Counted from the stretch's first letter, positions 26,365 through 37,473 are shown. The stretch is DNA of 64,000 nt from an uncultured Allobaculum sp. (GCA_910577085.1 CAJTLE010000001.1:6915-70914), one strand, 5' to 3'. The notes: generated by a model from the sequence alone, not told the origin. Made by a program: numbers and translations.

Positions 26365-28170
26365 TTGGATCAGAAAAATATCCGAAATTTTTCAATCATC
26401 GCGCATATTGACCATGGAAAATCGACGCTGGCCGACCGGATTCTCGAACTGACGGATTCCGTTGAAAAACGGGAAATGAAAGACCAGATTCTCGACAGCA
26501 TGGATCTTGAACGGGAGCGCGGAATTACCATTAAACTCAACGCCGTCGAACTGGTGTATCACGCCAAAGACGGCCAGGACTATCTCTTTCATCTGATTGA
26601 TACGCCGGGGCACGTTGACTTTTCCTATGAAGTGTCGCGCTCTTTAGCGGCCTGTGAAGGGGCCATTCTGGTTGTTGACGCTGCTCAGGGTGTTGAAGCC
26701 CAGACCATGGCGAACGTCTACCTGGCTTTAGACAACGACCTGGAAATTCTTCCAGTCATCAATAAAATTGACCTGCCAAGTGCTCAGCCGGATGTCGTGA
26801 AAGAAGAAATTGAAAACCTGATTGGACTGGACTGCACGGATGCCGTCGAAATCTCAGCTAAATCCGGACTGAATGTTGATCAGGTTCTTGAAGAAATTGT
26901 CCACAAACTGCCAGCGCCATCGGGCGATGCGACAAAACCATTGCAGGCTCTGGTTTTCGACTCTGTCTATGACCCATACAAAGGCGTTATTGCCTGGGTT
27001 TCCATCAAGAACGGAAAAGTCAAAGTCGGCGACAAGATCAAACTGATGGCTTCCGGAGCCGAATACGAAGTCACAGAACTGGGTGTGCGCACACCAAAAC
27101 TTTTAAACAAAACTGAACTTGAAACTGGGGATGTCGGCTGGATTGCGGCATCGATCAAAGACATCAAAACCGTCCGTGTTGGTGACACGATCACCTTATC
27201 CGATCAGCCAGCAGATGAACCACTCAAGGGATATAAAGAAATGCAGCCAATGGTCTATGCCGGTATTTATCCTGTCGATAATGCCCGCTATGACGATCTG
27301 AAAGAAGCCCTCGAAAAACTGCAGCTCAACGATGCATCCCTGCATTTTGAACCGGAAACATCCCAGGCCCTTGGCTTTGGCTTCCGCTGCGGCTTTTTAG
27401 GCCTGCTGCACATGGATGTTGTTGAAGAACGACTGGAACGGGAATACAACCTCAACCTGATTGCCACTTCGCCATCCGTAATTTACCGGGTTCATAAAAC
27501 GGACAAGACGGTCGAAGAAGTCGACAACCCGGCTGCTCTGCCGCCTGCTCAGAAAATCGACTACATTGAAGAACCATATGTCAAAGCCGAAATCATGGTG
27601 CCAAAAGACTATGTCGGAACCATGATGGAACTCTGCCAGAAAAAACGCGGTGAATACGTCGATTTACAGGTTCTCGATGATACGCGTATGGAGCTGGTTT
27701 ACCAGATGCCATTGTCCGAAATCATCTTTGACTTCTTTGACAAGATGAAGAGTGCAACCAAAGGCTACGCCAGCTTTGACTACTCGTTCTCCGGCTATCG
27801 CAAATCCGATCTGCAGAAGCTCGATATTCTGCTCAACGGCCAGCCGGTCGATGCCTTAAGCATTATTGTCCACAAAGACTTTGCCTATTCACGCGGCAAT
27901 GCCATGACGATCAAGCTGAAAGACCTGATTCCAAAGCAGCAGTTTGAAATTCCAGTTCAGGCTGCCATTGGAAGCAAAGTCATCGCCCGTACGAACATCA
28001 AAGCCCTGCGCAAGAACGTCCTGGCCAAATGTTATGGCGGTGATATTTCCCGTAAGAAAAAACTGCTTGAAAAGCAGAAAGAAGGAAAGAAGCGCATGAA
28101 GATGGTCGGCAGTGTTGAAATTCCACAGGAAGCCTTTATGGCCGTCCTGTCCATGGACGAAGACAAATGA
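26365..28170 (+). CDS. lepA: Elongation factor 4 (LepA GTPase)
   Basis: A 601-residue ribosome-associated GTPase. G1 [10 protein letters not shown]3 DTPGH, G4 NKID and the LepA-specific C-terminal domain ([26 protein letters not shown], in parts) are all seen. The TTG at 26365 with GCGGGGGAA upstream gives the standard length; the TTG at 26341 would overlap fmt and adds eight non-conserved residues. Translationally coupled to fmt and overlapped by hemW (ATGA). Confidence 0.97.
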   Translation: MDQKNIRNFSIIAHIDHGKSTLADRILELTDSVEKREMKDQILDSMDLERERGITIKLNAVELVYHAKDGQDYLFHLIDTPGHVDFSYEVSRSLAACEGAILVVDAAQGVEAQTMANVYLALDNDLEILPVINKIDLPSAQPDVVKEEIENLIGLDCTDAVEISAKSGLNVDQVLEEIVHKLPAPSGDATKPLQALVFDSVYDPYKGVIAWVSIKNGKVKVGDKIKLMASGAEYEVTELGVRTPKLLNKTELETGDVGWIAASIKDIKTVRVGDTITLSDQPADEPLKGYKEMQPMVYAGIYPVDNARYDDLKEALEKLQLNDASLHFEPETSQALGFGFRCGFLGLLHMDVVEERLEREYNLNLIATSPSVIYRVHKTDKTVEEVDNPAALPPAQKIDYIEEPYVKAEIMVPKDYVGTMMELCQKKRGEYVDLQVLDDTRMELVYQMPLSEIIFDFFDKMKSATKGYASFDYSFSGYRKSDLQKLDILLNGQPVDALSIIVHKDFAYSRGNAMTIKLKDLIPKQQFEIPVQAAIGSKVIARTNIKALRKNVLAKCYGGDISRKKKLLEKQKEGKKRMKMVGSVEIPQEAFMAVLSMDEDK

Positions 28171-29288
28171 TCCCTTCGGCCTACGTTCATATTCCATTCT
28201 GTGCTCACATCTGTACCTATTGTGCATTTGCCAGAACGGCAAGACTCGACTGGATTGAACCCTGGCTTGAACAGTGTGTTGCTGAAATCCAGACCTCGTT
28301 GCGCCATGCCAGAAAAGAAGATGAAAACTTTGCGCTCCAGACCGTCTATTTTGGCGGAGGAACACCAAGTCTTCTTTCTGTTGATCAGCTCAAAAGACTG
28401 ACCGATTGCTTTCAGCCCTATCTTGCGGATGAATATGAATGGACCATTGAAGCCAACCCGGAATCGATTGATAAAGAAAAGCTGAGGTTTCTGCACCAGG
28501 CAGGCCTAAATCGGCTTTCCATCGGGATTCAGACTTTTGATGATGCAAGACTAAAACAGCTTGGCCGTCATCACTCCAGCAGTCAGGCAAAAGAATGCAT
28601 TGCAATGGCCAGAAACGCCGGCTTTGACAACATCAGTTTTGATCTGATGTATGGCTTTCTGGATCAGACCCCAGAGCAGCTTGAAAATGATCTGGATGCC
28701 TTTCTGGATCTGGATGTCGAACATCTGTCGATTTATTCACTGATTCTTGAACCAGATTCCATTCTTGGCCGCAGACAGACGGAAGAGATGGACGAACAGG
28801 AAAGCGGCCAGCTTTTCGAACAGATCGAAACCCGCCTGGAAAAAGCCGGCTATACGCATTACGAAATTTCTTCGTATGCCAAAGAAAACCACTATGGTCT
28901 TCACAATGTGCTCATATGGCAGGATGGTCTGTATTATGGCTTTGGCTATGGTGCGATCGGCCGCAATGAACAGGGGCTCTATCACCATACAGGAGGGCTC
29001 AAAGACTACATCGAAGGAAATAGCCAGCTTGAATATGATGAAGATGCCAATCCCTGGTTCGATGCCATCATGACCGGCCTGCGGACAATCTTTGGATTGA
29101 ATCTGAATGCCTGGAATAAGAAATATGGCTTTGACTTTGAAGCACGCTATCCAAAAACGCTTGAACGGTATGCTGATCATTTCCAGCTGAAGGATGGATA
29201 TCTGAGTGTGGATCGCAAGGGAATGGAAATCCTGGATTCCATTCTGGTGGATTTTCTGATGGAAGATGAATCTGCCGGATCAATCTGA
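28167..29288 (+). CDS. hemW: HemW-type radical SAM heme chaperone
   Basis: A 373-residue radical SAM protein. The cluster motif is Cys-AHI-Cys-TY-Cys-AF near the N-terminus; a Phe follows where true coproporphyrinogen dehydrogenase HemN has a fourth Cys, which supports HemW, a heme-trafficking protein. [18 protein letters not shown] and [10 protein letters not shown] are family motifs. It overlaps lepA by 4 bp, the standard Bacillota arrangement, but the hrcA-dnaK genes that often follow are absent. Confidence 0.93.
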   Translation: MIPSAYVHIPFCAHICTYCAFARTARLDWIEPWLEQCVAEIQTSLRHARKEDENFALQTVYFGGGTPSLLSVDQLKRLTDCFQPYLADEYEWTIEANPESIDKEKLRFLHQAGLNRLSIGIQTFDDARLKQLGRHHSSSQAKECIAMARNAGFDNISFDLMYGFLDQTPEQLENDLDAFLDLDVEHLSIYSLILEPDSILGRRQTEEMDEQESGQLFEQIETRLEKAGYTHYEISSYAKENHYGLHNVLIWQDGLYYGFGYGAIGRNEQGLYHHTGGLKDYIEGNSQLEYDEDANPWFDAIMTGLRTIFGLNLNAWNKKYGFDFEARYPKTLERYADHFQLKDGYLSVDRKGMEILDSILVDFLMEDESAGSI

Positions 29289-29366
29289 TCTTTATAGTTT
29301 CGTCCCTGCAGTTTCTTCCTTAGAGCTTCCAGCAAGCATTCAGCCCTTTGAAAACTTGAACCTTTC

Positions 29367-29412
29367 AGGATCCAGACTGAATCAGAGACATCTGATGGTC
29401 TGGGTCCTTTTC
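29367..29412 (+). terminator. Intrinsic terminator of the fmt-lepA-hemW operon
   Basis: Stem AGGATCCAGAC / GTCTGGGTCCT with an inner ATCAGA/TCTGAT stem and a T run. The rest of the 29289-29731 gap holds the rpsO promoter and leader; a second small GC hairpin followed by TTTTTT lies near 29498-29515. Confidence 0.85.
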
Positions 29413-29583
29413 TATTGGTGGATGATGTTTTGGCGGATTTGATATGAGTGAATTCGTTTGATATCCTTGCATTGGCTGCCATATGAAAGCCCTATGTCTG
29501 ACGCCGGGGGATGCGGCTTTTTTCACTGCCATTCAGTTTTTCATTTTCTGGGCAATGAATTGCCGGAAAATGAATGCTGGGAC

Positions 29584-29612
29584 TTGTTCTTTTGAACAAA
29601 AAAGACTAAACT
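29584..29612 (+). promoter_or_regulatory. Promoter of rpsO
   Basis: TTGTTC, 17 bp, TAAACT. The predicted leader of about 110 nt could contain an S15 autoregulatory site, as in other bacteria, but I could not assign one. Confidence 0.6.
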
Positions 29613-29731
29613 GTAGCAGTTCGCTTCAGAAACCACTGAAACGAAGATTCTGACCGGATTCATACGCGGTATCTGGACACTCCGACCAATACTTCGTATC
29701 GAACGGAAATCGAAATGAAGGAGAAAATTTC

Positions 29732-29995
29732 ATGACAAATGCAGAAAAGCAGGCAATCATTAAAGAATTTGCCGTACACGAAGGAGATACAGGTTCTCCT
29801 GAAGTTCAGGTTGCTATCCTGACTCGCCGCATCAACGAACTGACTGAGCACTTCAAAGTTCACAAACACGACTACCATTCCTACAGAGGTCTGATGCAGA
29901 TGGTTGGTCACAGAAAAAATCTGCTGGCTTACCTGAAACGCAAAGATCTGGAACGTTATAAAGCTCTGATCGCAAGACTTGGTCTGAGAAAGTAA
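29732..29995 (+). CDS. rpsO: Ribosomal protein S15
   Basis: An 87-residue primary 16S rRNA-binding protein. The family is unmistakable: [19 protein letters not shown], then [25 protein letters not shown] and [19 protein letters not shown] precedes the ATG. The stop codon is part of the terminator stem. Confidence 0.98.
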   Translation: MTNAEKQAIIKEFAVHEGDTGSPEVQVAILTRRINELTEHFKVHKHDYHSYRGLMQMVGHRKNLLAYLKRKDLERYKALIARLGLRK

Positions 29996-30016
29996 GCGCA
30001 AGCTTGCTTTTTTTTT
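29992..30016 (+). terminator. Intrinsic terminator of rpsO with GCAA tetraloop
   Basis: Stem GTAAGC / GCTTGC (one G-U pair) closed by a GCAA tetraloop, then nine T. The TAA stop sits inside the stem. The rest of the gap to 30348 holds a TACAAT -10-like box (30288-30293) and a small GACTG/CAGTC hairpin with a T run (30303-30328) before the lipoprotein gene, possibly an attenuator. Confidence 0.85.
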
Positions 30017-30348
30017 ACGCTTTTGAACGCTGCGGCATGATGTTTGTTCACGGTTTGGGATCACTTATGGCGACGATCTGCTCTGGTCTGGATGCAGTCT
30101 GGTCTGTTAGAACGGATAAGTGTCTGCCCATCAGATGATGAATATGGTTTATGTTCATGATTTGAAAAGTGGGCAGGTTACCGGATCTGACCAGATAAAT
30201 CAACTTCAGGGTGGGGAATCGTATCTTATAATGATGGAATCAGGTGTCTTGAAAGTCGTTTTAACCTGATTTTCAGATTGTTATGCCTACAATAAAGACA
30301 TGGACTGCCTGGTCAGTCTGTTTTTTAGAAAAAGGAAAAAAGATAATT

Positions 30349-31575
30349 ATGAATCGATCTCTACAAAAAATGACAGGCGCAGCCATGGCTGCTCTGCTTT
30401 CGTGCAGCCTGTTGAGTGCCTGTTCCAGTGCGCCGGTCAAAGTTACCGAAGAAAACGCACCAAGTGAACTGTTAAAGAAAACAGCCGCCATTACCAGCGA
30501 CTCTTCTTCTCAGGATGTTGTGGATGTCTTTCGTTCTTTGATTGATGCAACAAGCAAGGAAAGTGATCATCGTCTGATTTTTACGGAAGACGTCAGCAGT
30601 AAAGGACTTTCCCTGGACAGTGAGGATTTATCCACGGTCGAAAACAGCTTTAAAAACTATGATGTCCGTTATGGCGGTGAGAATGCTTTTTATCAGCTGT
30701 ATGAAGAAGTTTCCCAGGACCAGCCGATTTTTGGTCTGATGGAATCCAGCCCGAAAAACATCACCACGGTTTACGTCAATCCGACCGAAGACGAAGAAGC
30801 CCAGGAAGTGTTAGGCAAAACCCCACAGGACTTCACCATTGATCAGATCTCAGTTTCTGACAGTGCTTTAAAAGATACGAGTGAGGAAGAACTGCGTACA
30901 AGCATTGATAATGCGGTTGTGTATCCATTGAACACTCTGCTTGGAGCAAGCCTTGTCCTGCAGCCAACCGATATTCCTTCCATCTATACGTATGACCTCG
31001 AAAAAGTCGGCAGTGAATACACCTGGACGATTGCGATCAAAGACGTTGAAGAATACAATACCCAGCTTGATGAAGCTTATCAGGCCGGCTATGGCCATGA
31101 TCGCAACGATATCCGCGGCGATGGTTCTTATGTTCTCGATTCCTGCGATATCACGGATGTCACCATGAAAATGACCATGAATGAAAATGGTGCCTTAAGC
31201 AAGATTTCCATCACCAATAAGTCGACCGCTGTTCTTGAAGGCGATTCTGCTGATCTGTACAGCACCGACCAGGTAGAAATCAAACAGGCTCCTGAAACAT
31301 GGGGTGAATTCTTCACCACTTTCTTTGATCAGATCAATGACAAGTCGCTGGCTGAAAATGACACCTTCACCCTGCTTGGTGACGCGAAGGCTAAAGACGA
31401 TTCCAGCAAGGCTTCTGAATCAAAGAGCGAAGAATCCAAGAAAGAAACCACAGAATCCAAAGCCGACTCTGAAAAGAAATCTGAATCTGAAGCAGACTCT
31501 GAAAAGAAATCAGATGCCAAATCCGAGTCCAAAACAGATTCAAAATCGGAAAGCTCCAAGTCCGAATCCAAATAA
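30349..31575 (+). CDS. Lipoprotein with Ser/Lys/Glu-rich tail, function unknown
   Basis: A 408-residue secreted lipoprotein. The signal peptide ends in the lipobox LLSAC, so Cys25 would be lipidated. The central 320 residues form a folded, acidic domain with no motif I recognise. The last 60 or so residues are a low-complexity Ser/Glu/Lys/Asp tail of imperfect SESK/DSEKK repeats, suited to spanning or binding the cell wall. The ATG at 30349 is taken as the start because the signal peptide begins there; the open frame extends 22 codons further up through a hairpin. It lies alone between rpsO and pnp. Confidence 0.8.
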   Translation: MNRSLQKMTGAAMAALLSCSLLSACSSAPVKVTEENAPSELLKKTAAITSDSSSQDVVDVFRSLIDATSKESDHRLIFTEDVSSKGLSLDSEDLSTVENSFKNYDVRYGGENAFYQLYEEVSQDQPIFGLMESSPKNITTVYVNPTEDEEAQEVLGKTPQDFTIDQISVSDSALKDTSEEELRTSIDNAVVYPLNTLLGASLVLQPTDIPSIYTYDLEKVGSEYTWTIAIKDVEEYNTQLDEAYQAGYGHDRNDIRGDGSYVLDSCDITDVTMKMTMNENGALSKISITNKSTAVLEGDSADLYSTDQVEIKQAPETWGEFFTTFFDQINDKSLAENDTFTLLGDAKAKDDSSKASESKSEESKKETTESKADSEKKSESEADSEKKSDAKSESKTDSKSESSKSESK

Positions 31576-31819
31576 CGGATTTCTGGCCCTGACCGGGTTT
31601 GAAGATGAAGATCAACCCTGATCATCACATCGCATTCATTTGAATGACTGACCATTTCCTTACGGGGAGATGGTCTTTTTTCATTTCCTCATTTTCTGCT
31701 TTGGCTTTCTGTTTTTCAGATTTTTACAATCCTAATTCTGGTCTTTGCAATGAATGCCTTTACAACATTTTTATGCGAATAAATAACAGTTCGAGCTCAG
31801 GAAATTGGAATTTACATGT

Positions 31820-31847
31820 TTGAGTGATTGTAAAATTTTGTTATGTT
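31820..31847 (+). promoter_or_regulatory. Promoter of pnp
   Basis: TTGAGT, 16 bp, TATGTT, upstream of the pnp start at 31890. The gap 31576-31819 is AT-rich with a weak hairpin near 31647-31680 and no gene. Confidence 0.5.
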
Positions 31848-31889
31848 ATGATGTCCCTTGACAAAATAAGAGAGGTAAAAAATAACAAG

Positions 31890-34142
31890 ATGTCAAAACA
31901 GGTATTTCATCTTGACTTTTGTGGAAAAAACATCACGGTAGAGACCGGCGAAATTGCCAAACAGGCAAGCGGTGCCGTGATCGTCCGTTATGAAGATACA
32001 GTCGTCCTGTCTACAGCTGTGGCCAGCCAACAGGCTAAAGAAGGACTGGACTTCTTTCCACTTACAGTCAGCTATGAGGAAAAGCTGTATTCAGTCGGAA
32101 AAATCCCTGGTGGATTCTTACGCCGTGAAGGCCGACCAACTGAACACGCAACGCTGACTGCCCGCATGATTGACCGCCCGATCCGTCCTTTATTTGCGGA
32201 AGGTTTCCGTAATGAGGTTCAGGTAGTCAATACGGTCTTATCCGTAGACCAGGATGCTTCGTCCGAAATGGCCGCGATGCTTGGTGCATCTCTGGCTTTA
32301 TGCATTTCCGATATTCCATTCGGCGGTCCAATCGCCGGTGTAAAAGTCGGACTGATCGATGGCGAATACATCTGCAACCCGGATGCTGAGCAGGCAGAAC
32401 GCTCTGAAATTGAACTGACCGTTGCTGGTACAAGCCAGGCGCTCAACATGGTTGAAGCCGGTGCCAACGAAGTCAGTGAAGAAGTTATGCTGGGGGCTTT
32501 GATGTTCGGTCACGAAAAAATCAAAGAACTCTGCGCATTTGAAGAACAGATTATCGCAGCCTGCGGCAAACCAAAACGCGAAATCGAGCTCTATGCTCCA
32601 GATCCAGAACTGGAAGCTGCTGTTCGTGCAGCTTACGAAGAGGATATCCGCAAGGCTGTTTCCATTCCTAAAAAACTTGAACGCTATGAAGCGATCGACA
32701 ATCTGATCGATCAGTGTAAAGCGGAATACGAAGCCAAAGAGTACGCCACTGAAAAAGAAAAGGCTGAAGCCGTTAAAGAAGCCGGCAAAATCTGCCGTTC
32801 GATTGAAGCCGACGAAGTCCGTCGTCTGATTATCGAAGACAAAATCCGTCCGGATGGTCGTGCCGTGGATGAAATCCGTCCGCTTAACTCTCAGGTTGAC
32901 CTGCTGCCACGTGTTCATGGTTCGGCCATGTTCACCCGTGGAGAAACCCAGGTTATTTCCGCAACCACCCTTGGTGCGCTCAACGAAAACCAGATTATTG
33001 ATGATGTAACGGAAGTCGAAAACAAACGCTTCATGCATCATTACAACTTCCCACCATACTCCGTTGGTGAAACGGGACGCATGGGCTCTCCTGGACGCCG
33101 TGAAATTGGTCATGGTGCGTTAGGTGAACGCGCCCTCTCCAAAGTGCTGCCAAGCGAAGAAGAATTCCCATACACCATTCGTACCGTAGCCGAAGTTACC
33201 GAATCCAACGGTTCTTCCTCTCAGGCCTCGATCTGTGCTGGTACGATGTCCTTAATGGCTGCTGGTGTTCCAATCAAAGCTCCAGTTGCCGGTGTAGCCA
33301 TGGGTCTGATCATGAATGAAGAAACAGGACAATACACGGTTCTGACTGACATTCAGGGTATGGAAGATCACTTTGGCGATATGGACTTTAAAGTTGCCGG
33401 AACCCAGAAGGGAATTACCGCCCTGCAGATGGATATCAAGGTCAAAGGCATCACCAAAGAAGTCTTTGAAGAAGCCCTTGCACAGGCTCACAAAGCCCGT
33501 CAGGAAATTCTGGTCAACATGTTAGAGGCCATCCCTGAACCACGCAAAGAACTGTCTCCATATGCACCAAAGATTGCTCAGATGAAGATCAACCCAGACA
33601 AGATCAAAGACGTCATTGGTCCAGGCGGCAAGATGATCAACCAGATCATTGCTGAATGCGACAACGTCAAGATCGATATCGAAGACGATGGATCTGTTGT
33701 GATCTACCACAAAGATCAGGAAGCAATCGATAAAGCCAAAGCCCAGATCGAAGCCATCGTGCGCGAAGCCAAGATCGGTGAAGTCTATACCGGTAAAGTT
33801 GTCCGCGTTGAAAGCTATGGCGCTTTCGTCAATCTGTTTGGCAAGACCGATGGTCTGCTCCATATTTCCGCCATTTCCTGGAACCATGTAGCCAACGTGG
33901 AAGATGTTCTCAAAATCGGTGATGAGATCGATGTCAAAGTCACTGAAATTGAAGACGGCAAAGTCAAAGTTTCTGCCAAAGCTCTGCTGCCAAAACCAGC
34001 AGACTGGAAAGAACCCGAACGTTCTCCACGCGGACCTCGTAAAGACAACCGCCGCTCCAATGGTCCAAGAAAGTTTGATCACCACAAAAAAGAGGATCAG
34101 CCTTCGGACAAACCAGCTCCAAAAGCTGAAAATGCTGAATAA
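31890..34142 (+). CDS. pnp: Polynucleotide phosphorylase
   Basis: A 750-residue 3'-5' phosphorolytic exoribonuclease of the RNA degradosome. Two RNase PH domains (first starting [15 protein letters not shown] with [26 protein letters not shown] in parts; second with FTRGETQVI and [19 protein letters not shown] in parts), a KH domain ([17 protein letters not shown]) and an S1 domain ([18 protein letters not shown]) lie in order. A basic, Pro-rich tail of about 40 residues follows. The start at 31890 matches the family N-terminus; earlier in-frame ATGs fall in the promoter. Confidence 0.97.
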   Translation: MSKQVFHLDFCGKNITVETGEIAKQASGAVIVRYEDTVVLSTAVASQQAKEGLDFFPLTVSYEEKLYSVGKIPGGFLRREGRPTEHATLTARMIDRPIRPLFAEGFRNEVQVVNTVLSVDQDASSEMAAMLGASLALCISDIPFGGPIAGVKVGLIDGEYICNPDAEQAERSEIELTVAGTSQALNMVEAGANEVSEEVMLGALMFGHEKIKELCAFEEQIIAACGKPKREIELYAPDPELEAAVRAAYEEDIRKAVSIPKKLERYEAIDNLIDQCKAEYEAKEYATEKEKAEAVKEAGKICRSIEADEVRRLIIEDKIRPDGRAVDEIRPLNSQVDLLPRVHGSAMFTRGETQVISATTLGALNENQIIDDVTEVENKRFMHHYNFPPYSVGETGRMGSPGRREIGHGALGERALSKVLPSEEEFPYTIRTVAEVTESNGSSSQASICAGTMSLMAAGVPIKAPVAGVAMGLIMNEETGQYTVLTDIQGMEDHFGDMDFKVAGTQKGITALQMDIKVKGITKEVFEEALAQAHKARQEILVNMLEAIPEPRKELSPYAPKIAQMKINPDKIKDVIGPGGKMINQIIAECDNVKIDIEDDGSVVIYHKDQEAIDKAKAQIEAIVREAKIGEVYTGKVVRVESYGAFVNLFGKTDGLLHISAISWNHVANVEDVLKIGDEIDVKVTEIEDGKVKVSAKALLPKPADWKEPERSPRGPRKDNRRSNGPRKFDHHKKEDQPSDKPAPKAENAE

Positions 34143-34176
34143 AGACAGTATTGAATAAAACTGAATTGAAAATCGG

Positions 34177-34206
34177 AACCAGGCAGAACTGTCTGGTTCT
34201 TTTTTG
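34177..34206 (+). terminator. Intrinsic terminator of pnp
   Basis: Stem GAACCAG-CAG / CTG-CTGGTTC with TTTTTT. Confidence 0.9.
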
Positions 34207-35084
34207 CATGCCAGAATGAACGGCCAGATGGAATGGATCTGAAGAACCAGGAATCGATCTGAAAAAAAAGTCAGAAACCGGGTCAGGGAGGCGGGAAGGA
34301 AAATCGGCACATTCAATGAGCGGTTCATGACTGATTCATGACTGATTCGTGATGGAATCATGAACGGACCATGAACAATCCATGCACAGATTGTGAAGAC
34401 TTTTTGCAGGGAATGAATGAATTTTTTCTGTCTGGATTTGTCAGAAGACGAGATTGGAGTAAGCTTTCCATCTGGCCGGAGCGTTGAAATTTGGTGAATC
34501 GAGCCGGGCAGCGGGCTGGAAATTCCGGTCTGAATGTACCGAAATCGGATTGAATTTCAAACTTTTTATTGCAAATGCGAAACCAGAAGTGAATTCTTTT
34601 GGCTTTTTTTGTGCTCTTGTTGATGAGCTTTCAAGTGAAAGATGGGCTTGTGATAGAATAGTTCTGTTAAGGAGCAGGATGAAAGCTTTAGGCACGGTTT
34701 TCTTCCTTTTTAGCGAAGGAAAGAAAACCGGCAGATCGTTGATGCGGTCTGCTTTCTGACTGCCGTACCTGACCCGTCTGATTCACTCTCAGACTAAAAA
34801 TTATCCTTAAACGATGAAATGAAAAAGATGAACGTGTGGATGAGTGACTTGCAGAAGTCTTTTCGGATGGCTTTGAGCCAGTCTGGAAAGAGCGAAGAAA
34901 TCTTTGCGATGAAAAAAGGCACAAAGGATAAAGAAAGGGTCATTCTCTTTTATGCTCAAAGAGAAAGAATGCAAAGAACCTGAAGGCTTAAAACAGGTTC
35001 TGGATCCGAAATTAAACTGAAAGGAGGCATGCGCCATTTCCCCCTGGCTGTGTTTCAGTTTGTGGGGATCCCTGCGCAATTACG
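34207..35084. other. Long leader and gap upstream of pepV
   Basis: Contains degenerate direct repeats of TTCATGACTGA near 34324-34365, a -10-like TAGAAT near 34654, a strong hairpin at 34695-34730 (CGGTTTTCTTCCTT with its complement), a second hairpin GCAGA/TCTGC at 34731-34752, and an AAAGGAGG ribosome site at 35020-35027 that does not serve pepV in frame. Two very short frames (34679-34759 and 35029-35130) are discussed separately. Confidence 0.5.
34679..34759 (+). CDS. Possible 26-residue peptide in the pepV leader
   Basis: AAGGAG lies 4-5 nt before the ATG, and the predicted transcript start is about 20 nt upstream. The peptide (MKALGTVFFLFSEGKK, then TGRSLMRSAF) is hydrophobic then basic. 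Its coding sequence spans a strong hairpin and ends in a second one, so it may be a regulatory leader peptide rather than a functional product. No family recognised. Confidence 0.3.
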   Translation: MKALGTVFFLFSEGKKTGRSLMRSAF

Positions 35085-35130
35085 ATGGATTTTAGAAAGC
35101 TTACTGACGAATATTTTGATCAATATATAA
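35029..35130 (+). CDS. Possible 33-codon upstream frame overlapping pepV
   Basis: AAAGGAGG stands directly before this ATG, though the spacing of one or two bases is short. The frame runs out of phase into pepV and stops at 35130, 43 bp inside it. If translated it could couple initiation of pepV, which has no ribosome site of its own. Equally it may be an accident. Confidence 0.25.
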   Translation: MRHFPLAVFQFVGIPAQLRWILESLLTNILINI

Positions 35131-36473
35131 AAGATCTCAATGATCTGGTTTCAATCGAATCTACCCGTGATGTTGAACATGCAGCACCAAATGCGCCATT
35201 TGGACCGAATGTGGCCAAAGCGCTGGAAACGATGCTTGAAATCGGAAAACGAGACGGTTTTGAAACGAAAAACTACGATGGCTACGCCGGCTTGATTACA
35301 TTAGGTGATGGTGAAGAGAGTGTTGGCATCTTAGGTCATCTCGATGTTGTCCCTCTTGGGGATGGCTGGACGAAAAATCCACTTGCGGTTACCGAAGATC
35401 AGGGCTATTTATACGGCCGCGGGGTGCTCGATGATAAAGGTCCATTCCTGGCTGGCTACTATGCGATGAAAATGTTAAAGGATCTCAACGTTCCTTTAAA
35501 ACGCAAAGTTATGCTGATTGCCGGCACCGATGAAGAAAGCGGCATGGGTGGGATTCAGGAATACGTCAAGACCGGTCCAATTCCAACGATGGGCTTTACT
35601 CCAGATGCTGAATTCCCAGTCATCTATGGTGAAAAGGGCAACCTGCACATTACACTTGATTCCGACCAGCCTTCCATTATTGAAGACTTCCAGGCCGGAA
35701 CCAGACCGAATATTGTCATTGCCAAAGCGGACGCCATTTTGAAGACAGATCAGTTTGATGAAGATCTGTACAACTTCTTCTTAAATACCAACGGTCTGAA
35801 AGGCAAAGGCTGGGTAGAAGATGGCAAGGTGCATCTATATGCTGAAGGTAAAGCCGCTCATGGCTCTTTACCATACATGGGTATCAACTCTGGTGTTCTG
35901 TTGCTCAACTACATTGCCAATGCCTATAACGATAAACTGGCCGGCGAGCTGTATGAGCTGCTCAAAGACTGGAAGGGTGTTCCAGAAGGCATCGATGTCA
36001 ACGGTGTCTACATGGGCTTTTTAACAATGAACCCTGGAATCATCACGATTCATGATGGTCACGCGCATGTTCTGATCGATATTCGTTATCCAAACGATAC
36101 GGAACCAGAAAAGATCCTCAAAGGATTTGAAGAAGCCTGCGCTGATTTTGCCAAGGATATCACTCCGGCAATTGCCTATGCGGGCAAGCCATTATTTGTG
36201 GATCCAAACTCCAAGCTTGTAAAAGATCTGATGGCTTCCTATGCAAAATACTCTGGGGATACGTTCTCTCCAGCCATTACCATCGGCGGCGGTACGTATG
36301 CCAAGATGTTTGATAACTTTGTGGCCTTTGGTCCTGAAAAACCATGGGTAAGACCTCCAAAGGGTGTTCAAGTTGGTGGATGCCACGAAGCAGATGAAGG
36401 CATCAGTGTGGATGCCTTAAAAGAAGCGATCGCCATTTATGCAGACGCGATCGTAAGGCTGGCCAACGAATGA
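35085..36473 (+). CDS. pepV: Dipeptidase PepV (M20 family)
   Basis: A 462-residue cytoplasmic dizinc aminopeptidase/dipeptidase of broad specificity. Zinc ligands and catalytic residues lie in GILGHLDVVPLGDGW, YGRGVLDDKGP, AGTDEESGMGG and DAEFPVIYGEKG; the lid domain and final HEADEGISV segment are present. Start by family comparison at the ATG at 35085; no good ribosome site precedes it, GGGG lies about 10 nt upstream. The 3' end overlaps trmB (ATGA). Confidence 0.94.
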   Translation: MDFRKLTDEYFDQYIKDLNDLVSIESTRDVEHAAPNAPFGPNVAKALETMLEIGKRDGFETKNYDGYAGLITLGDGEESVGILGHLDVVPLGDGWTKNPLAVTEDQGYLYGRGVLDDKGPFLAGYYAMKMLKDLNVPLKRKVMLIAGTDEESGMGGIQEYVKTGPIPTMGFTPDAEFPVIYGEKGNLHITLDSDQPSIIEDFQAGTRPNIVIAKADAILKTDQFDEDLYNFFLNTNGLKGKGWVEDGKVHLYAEGKAAHGSLPYMGINSGVLLLNYIANAYNDKLAGELYELLKDWKGVPEGIDVNGVYMGFLTMNPGIITIHDGHAHVLIDIRYPNDTEPEKILKGFEEACADFAKDITPAIAYAGKPLFVDPNSKLVKDLMASYAKYSGDTFSPAITIGGGTYAKMFDNFVAFGPEKPWVRPPKGVQVGGCHEADEGISVDALKEAIAIYADAIVRLANE

Positions 36474-37108
36474 GAATGCGTCGCATTCCCTGGGCGGCAG
36501 AGTATTTAAGCCAGAGTGCCTCCCGGGTGTTTGAACCCGCTGAAAAAATGGGTCACTGGAAAGAAGAAAAACCGCAGGGCAAGCTGCATCTGGAAATCGG
36601 ATGCGGCAAAGGCGGCTATTCCGCCTCAATGGCTGCTCTGTATCCGGAAGATACATTTGCGGCGGTTGAGAAAAACGAAAGTGCTGCTGGTCTTGCAGCC
36701 AAGAAGTTTGATGAAGCCGCTCTTGGCAATTTGTCGCTGATCTATGGCGATGGCGCCGAACTTGACCAGTGGTTCCAGCCCGGGGAAGTCGATGTGATCC
36801 ACCTCAACTTCTCCGATCCATGGCCCAAAAAGCGTAATGCCAAACGCAGATTGACGGCACCAGCCTTTTTGAAGCAGTATCATGATCTGCTCAGCACCAA
36901 GGGTCAGATTGTGATGAAAACCGATAATCCGTCCCTGTTTGAATATTCCATCATGGCTTTTCTGGCAGCCGGATTTGAAATGGAAGAAATCAGTGTGGAT
37001 TTTCGAAGAGAAGAACATCCCGAAGATCCATTAACCGAATATGAACAGAAGTTTGTCTCTCAGGGCAAACCGATCTACCGTTCAGTCTGGAACAACTACC
37101 ATGACTGA
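36470..37108 (+). CDS. trmB: tRNA (guanine-N7)-methyltransferase
   Basis: A 212-residue SAM-dependent enzyme that methylates G46 in tRNA. SAM-binding LHLEIGCGKGGYSA, the family signature LNFSDPWPKKRNAKRRL and C-terminal TEYEQKFVSQGKPIYR are clear. Translationally coupled to pepV by a 4-bp overlap. Confidence 0.97.
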   Translation: MRMRRIPWAAEYLSQSASRVFEPAEKMGHWKEEKPQGKLHLEIGCGKGGYSASMAALYPEDTFAAVEKNESAAGLAAKKFDEAALGNLSLIYGDGAELDQWFQPGEVDVIHLNFSDPWPKKRNAKRRLTAPAFLKQYHDLLSTKGQIVMKTDNPSLFEYSIMAFLAAGFEMEEISVDFRREEHPEDPLTEYEQKFVSQGKPIYRSVWNNYHD

Positions 37109-37146
37109 ACCGAAAACCCGGAAAGTAATTTAAGAAAGTGATAAAC

Positions 37147-37473
37147 ATGATGAAACAGATTCATACTCCTGAAGAAGTCAATTCTCTCAAACAGTCTGAC
37201 AAACCAGTCGTCTTTTTATGGTCGGCCGCCTGGTGCCCGGACTGTGTCTATCTGTACCCCTTCTTAGATCAGATTGAAAAAGACAACCCTGACTTCGATT
37301 TCTATAAACTAGACCGTGACGAGCTGCTTGATGAAGCAATCGATCAGGAAATCCTTGGCATTCCATCCTTCACCGTTTTCCAGAACGGAAAAGAACTGGG
37401 TCGCTTTGTCTCGAAACTGCGCAAAACCCCTCAGGAAATTCAGCAGTTCTTAAATTCAGTAAAGGAGGCATAA
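37147..37473 (+). CDS. Thioredoxin-like protein (YtpP-like)
   Basis: A thioredoxin-fold protein of 108 residues with active site WCPDC (instead of WCGPC) and cis-proline region LGIPSFTVFQNGKELGRF. WCPDC suggests a more reducing, specialised oxidoreductase. In Bacillus the ytpP thioredoxin occupies the same neighbourhood upstream of murC. Start: ATG at 37147 with AAGAAAG upstream; GTG at 37138 and ATG at 37150 are alternatives. The next gene starts 3 bp after its stop codon and its AAAGGAGG lies inside this gene. Confidence 0.9.
   Translation: MMKQIHTPEEVNSLKQSDKPVVFLWSAAWCPDCVYLYPFLDQIEKDNPDFDFYKLDRDELLDEAIDQEILGIPSFTVFQNGKELGRFVSKLRKTPQEIQQFLNSVKEA

Noticed and set aside
34484..34678. Upstream part of the frame that contains the 26-residue peptide
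   Set aside because: It covers the predicted promoter and has no ribosome site; only the last 26 codons have initiation signals.
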